In this document: positions 32,302 to 40,460 of the stretch, in pieces
How positions within the stretch are numbered: position 1 is the first letter of the stretch
Layout: each line of letters begins with the position of its first letter
DNA from: Pseudomonas capeferrum
GTDB lineage: Bacteria > Pseudomonadota > Gammaproteobacteria > Pseudomonadales > Pseudomonadaceae
Reading direction: 5' to 3'
Assembly (NCBI RefSeq): GCF_000731675.1
Contig: NZ_JMIT01000003.1
Coordinates: 106,058 to 170,057, forward strand
Length of the DNA stretch: 64,000 nucleotides
The notes under the pieces: model-generated
Databases searched by the model: none
The model's input: the letters and a program-made list of their open reading frames with translations, nothing else
What the model was told of the DNA's origin: nothing
Translations under genes and position numbers: made by a program

Positions 32302-34827
32302 TCAGGTACCCCGAGGCTTGGCCCGCGCCGTGGCTTCAGCAACCAGCGGGTCATCCGGCCAGTAGTGCTTGGGGTAGCGGCCCTTGAGGTCCTTCTTCAC
32401 CTCGGCATAGGTCGTGCGCCAGAAGTTGGCCAGGTCCTGGGTCACCTGCACCGGCCGGCGTGCCGGTGACAGCAGGTGCAGCTTGACCTGCTGACGCCCC
32501 TGGGCAATACGTGGGGTGTCTGCCAGGCCGAACAGCTCCTGCAAACGCACGGCGAGAATGGGCGGGTATTCACTGTAGTCCAAGCGGATGTTCGAGCCAG
32601 ACGGCACGGCCAGATGCGCCGGCGCCCACTCATCCAGACGCTGCGGTAACGGCCATGGCAGCAGGTTGCGCAGGATCGACGACAGGTCCAGCGCGGCAAA
32701 ATGGCTCAAGCGCGAGACCTTGCCCAGGTAGGGTTGCAGCCAATCTTCCAGGCTGGCCAGCAGCGCTTCGTCGCCCAGATCAGGCCACTCGCTCTGCCCG
32801 TTCTTCTCCAGGTCCAGCTGGCGCAGCAAGGCCACCCGCGCCTGCCACTGGCGCAACTCTGGCGTCCAGGTCAGCAGGTTCAGGCCTTTGCGCCGTACCA
32901 GGCCGAGCAGCGCCTTGGCGCGGGCTTCATCGTCCAGGCCAGGCAACGGTTCGCGGCTGAGCACCAGCTCGCCGACCTTGATCTGGCGTTCGGCACGCAG
33001 CACCTGTTCGCGCTCGTCCCAGTCGAGCAGGTCGACACGCTCGACCTGCTCGGCCAGCACACCGTCGAGCAGCGCCGGGTCGAACTCGGCGGCCAGGTAG
33101 ATGCGTTCCTCACGCTGGCCCTGACGGCTGCCCAGGTCGGCAATCACCAGCCACGGGCACTTCATCAAGGCATCGACCTCGGCGAACAATGCCGCGCGGC
33201 CATTGGCCAGGCGGTACTCGGCGCCGCCTTCGCGTCGCTGCTGGGCGACCCGGTCGGGGTAGGCCAGCGCCAGCAACGCGCCCAACCAGCGTGGATGGTC
33301 GGGGTCGGCGACGCCCGCACCCACCTTGCCGCGCAGCAGCCCACGGTACTGGCGGGCCAGCTGCCGCGCACGCTGCACACCGCCCTGCCCGCCTCGGGAT
33401 GCTTTGCTTTCACCACTGACCAGCGCCAGCCGGCTGTGCAAGTCGGCACCGCCGCCACGCTGGATATCACGCTCGCCCAGCAAGGCCGCAACATCACAGG
33501 CCATGGTGGCCAGCCCCAGGTCCTGGCCGCGCAGCAGCAAGTGAGCGATGCGCGGATGGGCCGGCAATTCGGCCATCGCCTGGCCGTGCTCGCTCAAGTT
33601 GTCGCGGCTGCCGGCTTTGAACGCGTTGAGCCGTGCCAGCAGGTCCTGGGCCTGGGAGAACGCCGCCGCTGGCGGCTGGTCCAGCCAGCGCAACTGATCG
33701 GGGGTGACGCCCCAGCGGGCCAGTTGCAAGGCCAGCCCCGCAAGGTCGGCCTGGAGTATTTCTGCGCTGCCATGGGCGGCCAGCTGGTCATGCTGGGCCT
33801 CGGACCACAGCCGGAAGCACACCCCCGGTTCCAGGCGCCCGGCACGGCCGGCGCGTTGGGTGGCACTGGCGCGGGAGATGCGCTGGGTATCGAGCCGCGT
33901 CATGCCGCTGCCGGGGTCGAAGCGCGGCACTCGCGCCAGGCCTGCGTCCACCACCACGCGCACGCCGTCGATGGTCAGGCTGGTTTCCGCGATGTTGGTG
34001 GCCAGCACCACCTTGCGCATACCGCTGGGCGCGGGGTCGATGGCCGCGCGCTGCGCGTTCAGGTCGAGTTCGCCATGCAGCGGGCACAGCAGGATACCCG
34101 GGCGGTCAGCCAATGCTTCCTGAAGGTGCTGATGCACCCGGCGAATCTCCGCCTGGCCAGGCAGAAACACCAGTACGCTGCCTGGCTGCTCCGCCAGGGC
34201 CTGCAGGACACACTCGACGACCCGTGGCTCGACGAATTCACCAGGCTGGTAGGGCCGCCCCCAGCGGATATCCACCGGGTGCATACGCCCTTCACTGCTG
34301 ACCACCGGCGCGTCGTCGAGTAGCCGCGACAGGCGCTCGCCTTCCAGGGTCGCCGACATCAGCAAGATCTTCAGCGGCTCGTCACGCAGCAACTCGCGGC
34401 CATTGAGGCTCAGCGCCAGCGCCAGGTCGGCGTCCAGGCTGCGTTCGTGAAATTCATCGAAGATCAGCAACCCCACGCCCTCCAGCCCTGGGTCGGCCTG
34501 CAGCCGGCGGGTGAGGATACCCTCGGTGACCACTTCGATACGGGTCTGGGGCCCGACCTTGCTGTCCAGGCGGATGCGGTAGCCGACGGTTTCCCCGACC
34601 TTTTCCCCCAGCTCGCTGGCCAGCCTTTCGGCGGCCGCGCGGGCCGCCAGGCGGCGCGGTTCGAGCATCACGATGGTCTGCCCGGCCAGCCATGGCGCGT
34701 CCAGCAACGCCAGCGGCACGCGGGTGGTCTTGCCGGCGCCGGGCGGCGCTTCGAGCACGGCTTCGTCGCGGTTTTCCAATGCCTGGCGCAAGGCGGGCAA
34801 CACGGTATCGATCGGTAATGAAATCAT
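32302..34827 (-). CDS. hrpB: ATP-dependent helicase HrpB (DEAH/RHA family)
   Basis: An 841-residue RNA helicase of unclear role. Motif I is APPGAGKTTRVPLALL, motif II IFDEFHERSLDADL, motif III MSATLEGERL, then ATNIAETSLTIDGVRVVVDAG (motif V) and QRAGRAGRLEPG (motif VI). The C-terminal HrpB domain ends GRYPKHYWPDDPLVAEATARAKPR, which is typical. Length fits the family. In other proteobacteria hrpB often sits near mrcB; that gene is not here. Confidence 0.93.
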   Translation of the reverse strand: MISLPIDTVLPALRQALENRDEAVLEAPPGAGKTTRVPLALLDAPWLAGQTIVMLEPRRLAARAAAERLASELGEKVGETVGYRIRLDSKVGPQTRIEVVTEGILTRRLQADPGLEGVGLLIFDEFHERSLDADLALALSLNGRELLRDEPLKILLMSATLEGERLSRLLDDAPVVSSEGRMHPVDIRWGRPYQPGEFVEPRVVECVLQALAEQPGSVLVFLPGQAEIRRVHQHLQEALADRPGILLCPLHGELDLNAQRAAIDPAPSGMRKVVLATNIAETSLTIDGVRVVVDAGLARVPRFDPGSGMTRLDTQRISRASATQRAGRAGRLEPGVCFRLWSEAQHDQLAAHGSAEILQADLAGLALQLARWGVTPDQLRWLDQPPAAAFSQAQDLLARLNAFKAGSRDNLSEHGQAMAELPAHPRIAHLLLRGQDLGLATMACDVAALLGERDIQRGGGADLHSRLALVSGESKASRGGQGGVQRARQLARQYRGLLRGKVGAGVADPDHPRWLGALLALAYPDRVAQQRREGGAEYRLANGRAALFAEVDALMKCPWLVIADLGSRQGQREERIYLAAEFDPALLDGVLAEQVERVDLLDWDEREQVLRAERQIKVGELVLSREPLPGLDDEARAKALLGLVRRKGLNLLTWTPELRQWQARVALLRQLDLEKNGQSEWPDLGDEALLASLEDWLQPYLGKVSRLSHFAALDLSSILRNLLPWPLPQRLDEWAPAHLAVPSGSNIRLDYSEYPPILAVRLQELFGLADTPRIAQGRQQVKLHLLSPARRPVQVTQDLANFWRTTYAEVKKDLKGRYPKHYWPDDPLVAEATARAKPRGT

Positions 34828-34944
34828 GGTGGTCCTCGAACAGTCGGGCGAGTATAACGGCGAACCCAGCCTGCTCTATCATGGTCTTAGCTTCAGGTGC
34901 TGGCGCTTCGCTTGCCCCTGCTGAATACCTTTTCGGAGATTTAC

Positions 34945-35364
34945 ATGCGTATCCCATCCCGTGTCATCGGCGGCGCCCTCATCGTCACCTTGCTGACCCA
35001 GCTGACGGCCTGCGGCACGCTGTTCTACCCAGACCGTCGCGGGCAGATCGACGGCAAGATCGACCCCGTGGTAGCCGCCATGGACGCCATCGGCATCCTG
35101 TTCTACGTGATCCCCGGGCTGATCGCCTTCGGCATCGACTTCGCCACCGGCGCCATCTACTACCCCGGCGGGCGCACCGCCCAGGTCGCCCCGGAAAAAC
35201 TGCGCGAAGCGCTAAGCCCCGATGGCAAGGTCGACAACCTCAAGCTGCAGGCCATCCTCGAAAGCGAGCTGGGCCAGCGCCTGCCGCTGAACGACCCGCG
35301 CCTGATCCAGCAGCGTGGCAGCGTCGAGCAACTGGCGGCCTACCAGCGGGTACCGGCTGCCTGA
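34945..35364 (+). CDS. YceK/YidQ-type small lipoprotein
   Basis: A 139-residue lipoprotein. The signal peptide ends in the lipobox LTAC (VIGGALIVTLLTQLTAC), so Cys-23 is the acylation site. The mature part has CGTLFYPDRRGQIDGKIDPVVAAMDAIGILFYVIPGLIAFGIDFATGAIYYP, the YceK/YidQ pattern with an internal hydrophobic stretch. ATG 34945 has CGGAG upstream. It is followed after 25 bp by a CDF transporter, probably cotranscribed. Function unknown. Confidence 0.8.
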   Translation: MRIPSRVIGGALIVTLLTQLTACGTLFYPDRRGQIDGKIDPVVAAMDAIGILFYVIPGLIAFGIDFATGAIYYPGGRTAQVAPEKLREALSPDGKVDNLKLQAILESELGQRLPLNDPRLIQQRGSVEQLAAYQRVPAA

Positions 35365-35389
35365 ACCACACAAGGACATCGCCCACAGC

Positions 35390-36259
35390 ATGATCACCCC
35401 GGCTGAACACCAGCGCCTGCTGCGCCTGGCCACCCGCGCCTCACTGGCGGTGGCCAGCATCCTGGTGCTGAGCAAGGCACTGGCCTGGTGGCTGAGCGGC
35501 TCGGTCAGCTTGCTGGCCGGGCTGACCGATTCGGCACTGGACGCCGTGGCCTCGTTTCTCAATCTGCTCGCCGTGCATTACGCCTTGCGCCCGGCCGATG
35601 ACGACCACCGGTTCGGCCACGGCAAGGCCGAGGCCCTGGCCGGCATGGCGCAGGCGCTGTTTATCGGGGTCAGCGCGGTGTTGATCGGGGTGCAGGCGGT
35701 CGAACGCCTGCAAACGCCACAACCGTTGGGCGACACCACGGTCGGCATCGCGGTGATGCTGCTTTCGCTGGTGCTGACCATTGCCCTGCTGGCGTTGCAG
35801 CACAAGGTCATTCGCCTGACCGGCTCTACGGCGGTGCGCGCCGACTCACTGCACTACCGCTCCGACCTGCTGCTCAATGGCAGCATCTTGCTTGCCCTGT
35901 TGCTGACGCAGTTCGGCTGGTCGCAACTGGACGCCCTGTTCGGGCTGGGCATTGCCTTCTACATTCTCTGGAGCGCCCTGCAAATCGCGCGGGAAAGCAC
36001 CGCCATCCTGATGGACAAGGCGCTGCCCGGCGAGGTGGGCGAGCAGATGGCCGCCCTGGTGCTGGCCATCCCCGGGGTGAAAGGGGTGCATGACCTGCGC
36101 ACGCGGGTATCGGGCAACCAGTGGTTCGTCCAGTTGCACCTGGAGTTGCCTGGGGAGCTGGCGCTGCATGAGGCGCACGGCTTGTGCGTGGAGGCATCGA
36201 AGGTGATCCGCCAGCGTTATCCACAGGCGGATGTGATGGTGCACGCGGACCCGGTGTAG
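35390..36259 (+). CDS. Cation diffusion facilitator (FieF/YiiP-like metal exporter)
   Basis: A 289-residue CDF antiporter exporting Zn, Fe or similar divalent cations. It has six helices: ALAWWLSGSVSLLAGLTDSALDAVAS (helix 2, with both metal-site Asp residues), HYRSDLLLNGS (helix 5 HxxxD) and the histidine loop DDHRFGHGKAEALAG, then a cytoplasmic domain (GVKGVHDLRTRVSGNQWFVQLHLELP). This matches YiiP/FieF, and the DxxxD/HxxxD site favours Zn2+/Cd2+. Confidence 0.9.
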   Translation: MITPAEHQRLLRLATRASLAVASILVLSKALAWWLSGSVSLLAGLTDSALDAVASFLNLLAVHYALRPADDDHRFGHGKAEALAGMAQALFIGVSAVLIGVQAVERLQTPQPLGDTTVGIAVMLLSLVLTIALLALQHKVIRLTGSTAVRADSLHYRSDLLLNGSILLALLLTQFGWSQLDALFGLGIAFYILWSALQIARESTAILMDKALPGEVGEQMAALVLAIPGVKGVHDLRTRVSGNQWFVQLHLELPGELALHEAHGLCVEASKVIRQRYPQADVMVHADPV

Positions 36260-36270
36260 GCGCGTCAGCT

Positions 36271-37098
36271 TCAGTTGATGCTGTAACCACGCCCACTGAA
36301 ACAGGCCCCCAGCGCACGCCGGTAGGTGTCTGTGACATTGCCCGGTGGCGCATAAACCGCCGTGGCCGGATCAAACCCAGACTGGCTCACCGCCCAACGA
36401 TGGCATTGGTAGCGGTCCTGCTCCTGCTGCTCCTGCCCCTGGCCATTCATCGGATAGGCCACCACGTCGTAACCGTTGCCAGCCGGCACAGGCGCCGGCG
36501 CCACCCCCGGCGGGTTGACCACCACGTACTCGCGGCTGTCCGCCAGGTACTGGTAATAGGTATCGGCAACCAGGAAGAACAACGCCCCGCCCAACCATAC
36601 CTCGCGGGCATACGACGGCAAGTATTCCACCCTTACCCCATAGGGCGGCGCCACGACGATGTAACTGCCGCCATGCGGCCGGTACCAGTAGCCGCCCGAG
36701 TAGAAGTAGTCCTGCCCGCGGTAGGGCACCTTCCAGTAGCGGTCAGGGAAGCGGTCGATGCTTTGCCCTGGCCGATACTGCGGCCCCGGCCCCCAGCCAT
36801 TGCCATGCCCGTCCGGGCGCCCCTGCCAGTCACCGCCCGGCCGCTGCCCAGGCCCACCGGCCTGCCAGTGACGGTTATCGCCATTGCGCCGAGGGATGTC
36901 CTGGTAATAGCTCTCGCGCGGCGGCTGCGTCTGGCGCACTTCGTCGCGCGAGTTGAGCGGGGAGCGGCCCGCAGGGGCGCCATTGGGGTCGCCGCCATGC
37001 CCACCGTGCGCCTCATCCGGGCCTTGGGCCAAGGCGCCCAGACTGATGCTCAACGCAACCAAACCAACACCTGCCAACTGCCAGATGCGCGACTTCAT
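36271..37098 (-). CDS. Secreted DUF6515-like protein
   Basis: A 275-residue exported protein. The signal peptide is MKSRIWQLAGVGLVALSISLGALAQ. A low-complexity Gly/Pro/Arg/Asp-rich region follows, then a tyrosine-rich domain (GQDYFYSGGYWYRPHGGSYIVVAPPYGVRVEYLP and LVADTYYQYLADSREYVVVNPP). The C-terminal part has YQCHRWAVSQSGFDPATAVY and a final CFSGRGYSIN. This is the pattern of DUF6515-type periplasmic proteins, of unknown function. ATG 37098 starts at the signal peptide. Confidence 0.75.
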   Translation of the reverse strand: MKSRIWQLAGVGLVALSISLGALAQGPDEAHGGHGGDPNGAPAGRSPLNSRDEVRQTQPPRESYYQDIPRRNGDNRHWQAGGPGQRPGGDWQGRPDGHGNGWGPGPQYRPGQSIDRFPDRYWKVPYRGQDYFYSGGYWYRPHGGSYIVVAPPYGVRVEYLPSYAREVWLGGALFFLVADTYYQYLADSREYVVVNPPGVAPAPVPAGNGYDVVAYPMNGQGQEQQEQDRYQCHRWAVSQSGFDPATAVYAPPGNVTDTYRRALGACFSGRGYSIN

Positions 37099-37181
37099 GG
37101 TGTTCCTCTCGGTAAAAAATGACTGCAGCCGCTGCCAGTCTACCGCGCCGGCCACAGCGGCAAGTTAAAATCGCGGACATG

Positions 37182-37210
37182 AAAAAAGGGAGGCCGTGGG
37201 GCCTCCCTTT
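37182..37210 (-). terminator. Strong intrinsic terminator
   Basis: AAAGGGAGGCC (37185-37195) and GGCCTCCCTTT (37200-37210) form an 11-bp stem with a GTGG loop. On the minus strand it ends in six Ts. Confidence 0.9.
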
Positions 37211-37385
37211 GGGAATTGTCGTCCGTGCTCGGCACTTGTGGCGCCGGCTCACCTCACGCCGTCTTCTGGACGGTGTGTAGCCCGGGGGCCTGGCGGATCC
37301 TGTTGGATGGCTGGCCGCGACCGCCCGCCTAGGGCGCGTCGCCGTGGACTGTTGTCCGGGCAGTGATTCTGTTGATAAAGATACC
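37182..37385 (-). ncRNA. Candidate structured small RNA
   Basis: The minus strand between the Lrp gene (plus, start 37496) and the DUF6515 gene ends in a strong intrinsic terminator (37182-37210) that lies upstream, not downstream, of the next minus-strand gene. It therefore must end a short separate transcript. Upstream of it the minus strand has hairpins GGAC-AACA-GTCC, a GCGAC ... GGTCGC stem and CCGTC-CAGAA-GACGG. No coding frame with a start signal is seen. The 5' end is a guess from a TATCTTTAT-like -10 at about 37375-37385. I do not recognise a known family. Confidence 0.5.
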
Positions 37386-37495
37386 GAACCGAAGGTGACA
37401 GAGGATTGCGAAGATTGCTCAGATAAATAGCACTTGCGCAATTTTTCATCGCGGATTGATAATTCACCGCAATCGGAACAGAAAAGGCATATTCC

Positions 37496-37972
37496 ATGAG
37501 CAAACTTGACCGCTACGACCTGAGCATCCTTGCCGAATTGCAGCGCGATGCGCGCATTTCCAACCAGGAGCTGGCCGAACGCATCGGCTTGTCACCTTCG
37601 CCGTGCTCGCGTCGGGTCAAGCAGCTGGAGGACGACGGCTACATTTCGCGTCAGGTTGCCCTGCTCGACCGCAAGAAGCTCGGCCTGAGCCTGACCGCCT
37701 ATGTGCTGATCGGCATGGACCGCCACACCCCGGAGCGCTTCGAAACCTTCGAGGCCGCCATCCGCAACTTGCCGCAGGTGCTCGAATGCAGCCTGGTCAC
37801 CGGTATGGACGCCGACTACCAGCTCAAAGTGGTGGTGCCAGACATGGACCATTACCAGAAATTGCTACTAGGCAGCCTGACCCGCATCGAAGGCGTCACC
37901 AGCGTGCGTTCGAGCTTCGTGCTCAACCAGGTGCTGGCCAGTACCGAACTGCCCTTGACGCACCTGCGTTGA
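37496..37972 (+). CDS. Lrp/AsnC-family transcriptional regulator
   Basis: A 158-residue Lrp-type regulator. The N-terminal helix-turn-helix (LDRYDLSILAELQRDARISNQELAERIGLSPSPCSRRVKQLEDDGYIS) is joined to an AsnC/RAM ligand-binding domain (VLECSLVTGMDADYQLKVVVPDMDHYQKLL, then VRSSFVLNQV). The ATG at 37496 begins the standard KLDRYDL start. The target and effector amino acid are not evident. Confidence 0.92.
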   Translation: MSKLDRYDLSILAELQRDARISNQELAERIGLSPSPCSRRVKQLEDDGYISRQVALLDRKKLGLSLTAYVLIGMDRHTPERFETFEAAIRNLPQVLECSLVTGMDADYQLKVVVPDMDHYQKLLLGSLTRIEGVTSVRSSFVLNQVLASTELPLTHLR

Positions 37973-38025
37973 ATACCCGGGCGCCCGGCGTATGATCGAG
38001 CGTTCAGACTGCCTGGAGAACACAG

Positions 38026-38229
38026 ATGGATCCCGCCGTATTCGAAGAATGGATGATGATAATCCTGGTCACCGTGCTGATCGGTTTCATGGGTTTCATC
38101 GTCTGGGACCTGGCGAAAAAGTCCAAGGCCGGGCGGTTTGGCACGATGATCCTGTTCTTCGTGCTGGGTCTGGGGGTGCTGGCCTTCATCATCAAGAGCG
38201 TGGTGGTGGCATTCCTGGAAGGCGTGTAG
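38026..38229 (+). CDS. Small DUF2788 membrane protein
   Basis: A 67-residue protein with two membrane helices (MIILVTVLIGFMGFIVWDLA and MILFFVLGLGVLAFIIKSVV) joined by the basic loop KKSKAGRFG. This is the DUF2788 pattern. The ATG at 38026 follows GGAGAACACAG. Function unknown. Confidence 0.82.
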   Translation: MDPAVFEEWMMIILVTVLIGFMGFIVWDLAKKSKAGRFGTMILFFVLGLGVLAFIIKSVVVAFLEGV

Positions 38230-38283
38230 GCGCGCGACGCTTTACCTTGCGTAGCGAATGGGCCGCAAAGCGGCCCCCTGCAC

Positions 38284-38919
38284 CTACCTCGACAGCTTCG
38301 CTGCAACTTCCCGCCAGCACCCCTGCTCCAGCCCATCCAGCGCCCAGTCACCAATGCGCACCCGCACCAGGCGCAATGTCGGTAACCCTACCGCCGCCGT
38401 CATCCGCCGCACCTGGCGGTTACGCCCCTCGCGAATCACCAGCTCCAACCAACTGGTCGGCACGCTCTTGCGAAAGCGCACCGGCGGGTTGCGTGGCCAC
38501 AGCTCGGGCTCATCCAGGCGCCGTGCTTCAGCCGGCAAGGTCGGCCCATCATTGAGTTCAACGCCTTCGCGCAGGCGTTGCAGTTGCTCGTCGCTCGCCT
38601 CGCCTTCCACCTGCACCCAATAGGTCTTGGCCAGTTTGTGCTTGGGGTCGGCGATGCGCGCCTGCAGGCCACCATCGTTGGTCAGCAGCAGCAAGCCTTC
38701 GCTGTCACGGTCCAGCCGCCCGGCCGGGTACACTCCGGGGATGTCGATGAAGTCCTTGAGGGTCGCGCGCCCTTCGCCATCACTGAACTGGGTCAGCACG
38801 TCGAACGGCTTGTTGAACAGGATCAGGCGTGGCTCGGCCGGCGGCGCCTTGGGCTGGCGACGCTGGTCGGCAGGCCGCGCCTGGGGGCGGCGCGGCTTGG
38901 AACGGGGTGGCAGGGGCAT
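38284..38919 (-). CDS. rluE: 23S rRNA pseudouridine(2457) synthase
   Basis: A 211-residue RsuA/RluB/E/F-family pseudouridine synthase that isomerises U2457 of 23S rRNA. A basic, disordered N-terminus (RSKPRRPQARPADQRRQPK) is followed by LILFNKPFDVLTQFSD, the catalytic-Asp motif VYPAGRLDRDSEGLLLLTNDG and EGRNRQVRRMTAAVGLPTLRLVRVRIG. It lacks an S4 domain, as RluE does. The gene is 6 bp from amn on the same strand. Confidence 0.9.
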   Translation of the reverse strand: MPLPPRSKPRRPQARPADQRRQPKAPPAEPRLILFNKPFDVLTQFSDGEGRATLKDFIDIPGVYPAGRLDRDSEGLLLLTNDGGLQARIADPKHKLAKTYWVQVEGEASDEQLQRLREGVELNDGPTLPAEARRLDEPELWPRNPPVRFRKSVPTSWLELVIREGRNRQVRRMTAAVGLPTLRLVRVRIGDWALDGLEQGCWREVAAKLSR

Positions 38920-38925
38920 GGATCC

Positions 38926-40389
38926 TCAGCGGAACGGCGGCTCATCGAAGCTACGCAGTTTACGCGAGTGCAGCGAATTGAGCTCGGTACGCAGCAGATC
39001 CAGTGCGGCGATGCCGATCTTCAAGTGCTGGCTGACCGCGCGGTTGTAAAACGCGTTGGCCGACCCCGGCAGCTTGATCTCACTGTGCAGAGGTTTGTCG
39101 GACACACACAGCAAGGTGCCGTACGGCACACGCAGCCGGTAGCCCTGGGCGGCAATGGTGCCACTCTCCATGTCCACGGCCACCGCACGTGACAGGTTGA
39201 TCAATGGCCGCTCCTGGGCCCAGCGCAGTTCCCAGTTACGGTCGTCGTAGGTCAGCACGGTGCCGGTGCGCAGGCGTTTCTTCAGCTCTTCGCCACGCTC
39301 ACCGGTCACCTGTGCAGCCGCCTCCTGCAAGGCCAGTTGCACCTCGGCCAGGGCCGGGATGGGAATGTTCGGCGGCACCACGCGGTCGAGGATACCGTCG
39401 CGCCGCATATAGGCGTGCGCTAGCACATAGTCACCGATGGTCTGCGACTGGCGCAGGCCGCCGCAGTGGCCGATCATCAGCCAGCAGTGCGGGCGCAGCA
39501 CGGCCAGGTGGTCGGTGATGTTCTTGGCATTGGAAGGGCCGACGCCGATGTTGACCAGGGTGACCCCGTCGCCGTCGCCCGCAATCAGGTGATAGGCCGG
39601 CATCTGGTAACGGTGCCAGACCACGCTGGCCACCAGGGCCTGGGTCTCGCCATGGTCCATGCCCTTTTCGATCACCACATTGCCCGGCAACACCATGCGC
39701 ACGAAGCGCGGGTCTTCACGCAACTGCTCCAGGCCATGGCTGATGAACTGGTCGACATAACGGTGGTAGTTGGTCAGCAAGATCCACGGCTGCACGTGGC
39801 GCCAGTCGCTGCCGGTGTAATGCACCAGCCGGCGCAGCGAGAAGTCCACGCGCGCGGCATCGAACAAGGCCAACGGCAGGGTTTCGGTGCTGTCCCAGTC
39901 GTACAGGCCATCGGCGATATTGTCGGTGGCTGCCGACAGGTCGGTGCTGGGGAACACCCGCGCCAGCTGCGCCGCGGTGATACCGCTGCCGGCCAGTTCG
40001 TCGCCCTGGTCGACCACGTAGGGGTAAGGGATGTTCTGCTCGCTGACGCCGACTTCAACCGTCACGGTGTAGTCGTGCATGAGGGGGCGCAACTGCTCCA
40101 GCAAATAGCCGCGGAAGGCGGCCGGCTGGGTGACGGTGACGCTATAGGTACCGGCTACCTGCACCTTGGCGTAAGCACGCGTGGTGGCCGCGACTTCACC
40201 TTGGCTGTAGTAGGTCAGGCGCAGCGCCGGGTAACGGAACAGCCCGCGTTCCTCGGCGTCTGGTTCGGTTCGGTCCTTGAGGTATTGCTTGAGGGCCTGG
40301 CTGAGGGCACCGGTGGCCTGAGCATGCAGGGCCGCCAGACGGTCGACGGCCTGTTCTGGGGTATCAACGACTACAAAAGCGTGGCTCAC
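38926..40389 (-). CDS. amn: AMP nucleosidase
   Basis: Splits AMP into adenine and ribose 5-phosphate in purine salvage. The 487 residues fit the family. An N-terminal regulatory domain (LFRYPALRLTYYSQGEVAATTRAYAKVQV) precedes a nucleoside-phosphorylase-like catalytic domain (TLVNIGVGPSNAKNITDHLAVLRPHCWLMIGHCGGLRQSQTIGDYVLAHAYMR and AVDMESGTIAAQGYRLRVPYGTLLCVSDKPLH). ATG 40389. Confidence 0.93.
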   Translation of the reverse strand: MSHAFVVVDTPEQAVDRLAALHAQATGALSQALKQYLKDRTEPDAEERGLFRYPALRLTYYSQGEVAATTRAYAKVQVAGTYSVTVTQPAAFRGYLLEQLRPLMHDYTVTVEVGVSEQNIPYPYVVDQGDELAGSGITAAQLARVFPSTDLSAATDNIADGLYDWDSTETLPLALFDAARVDFSLRRLVHYTGSDWRHVQPWILLTNYHRYVDQFISHGLEQLREDPRFVRMVLPGNVVIEKGMDHGETQALVASVVWHRYQMPAYHLIAGDGDGVTLVNIGVGPSNAKNITDHLAVLRPHCWLMIGHCGGLRQSQTIGDYVLAHAYMRRDGILDRVVPPNIPIPALAEVQLALQEAAAQVTGERGEELKKRLRTGTVLTYDDRNWELRWAQERPLINLSRAVAVDMESGTIAAQGYRLRVPYGTLLCVSDKPLHSEIKLPGSANAFYNRAVSQHLKIGIAALDLLRTELNSLHSRKLRSFDEPPFR

Positions 40390-40460
40390 ACTGTGCTTCC
40401 TGTCTGGACATGCATGTGGACCATCTTGCCTGCCTTCGAGGGTAAATACACCCCCATTGA

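Noticed and set aside
32701..34323. A 540-residue plus-strand frame across hrpB.
   Set aside because: hrpB has every helicase motif on the other strand; the plus frame has none.
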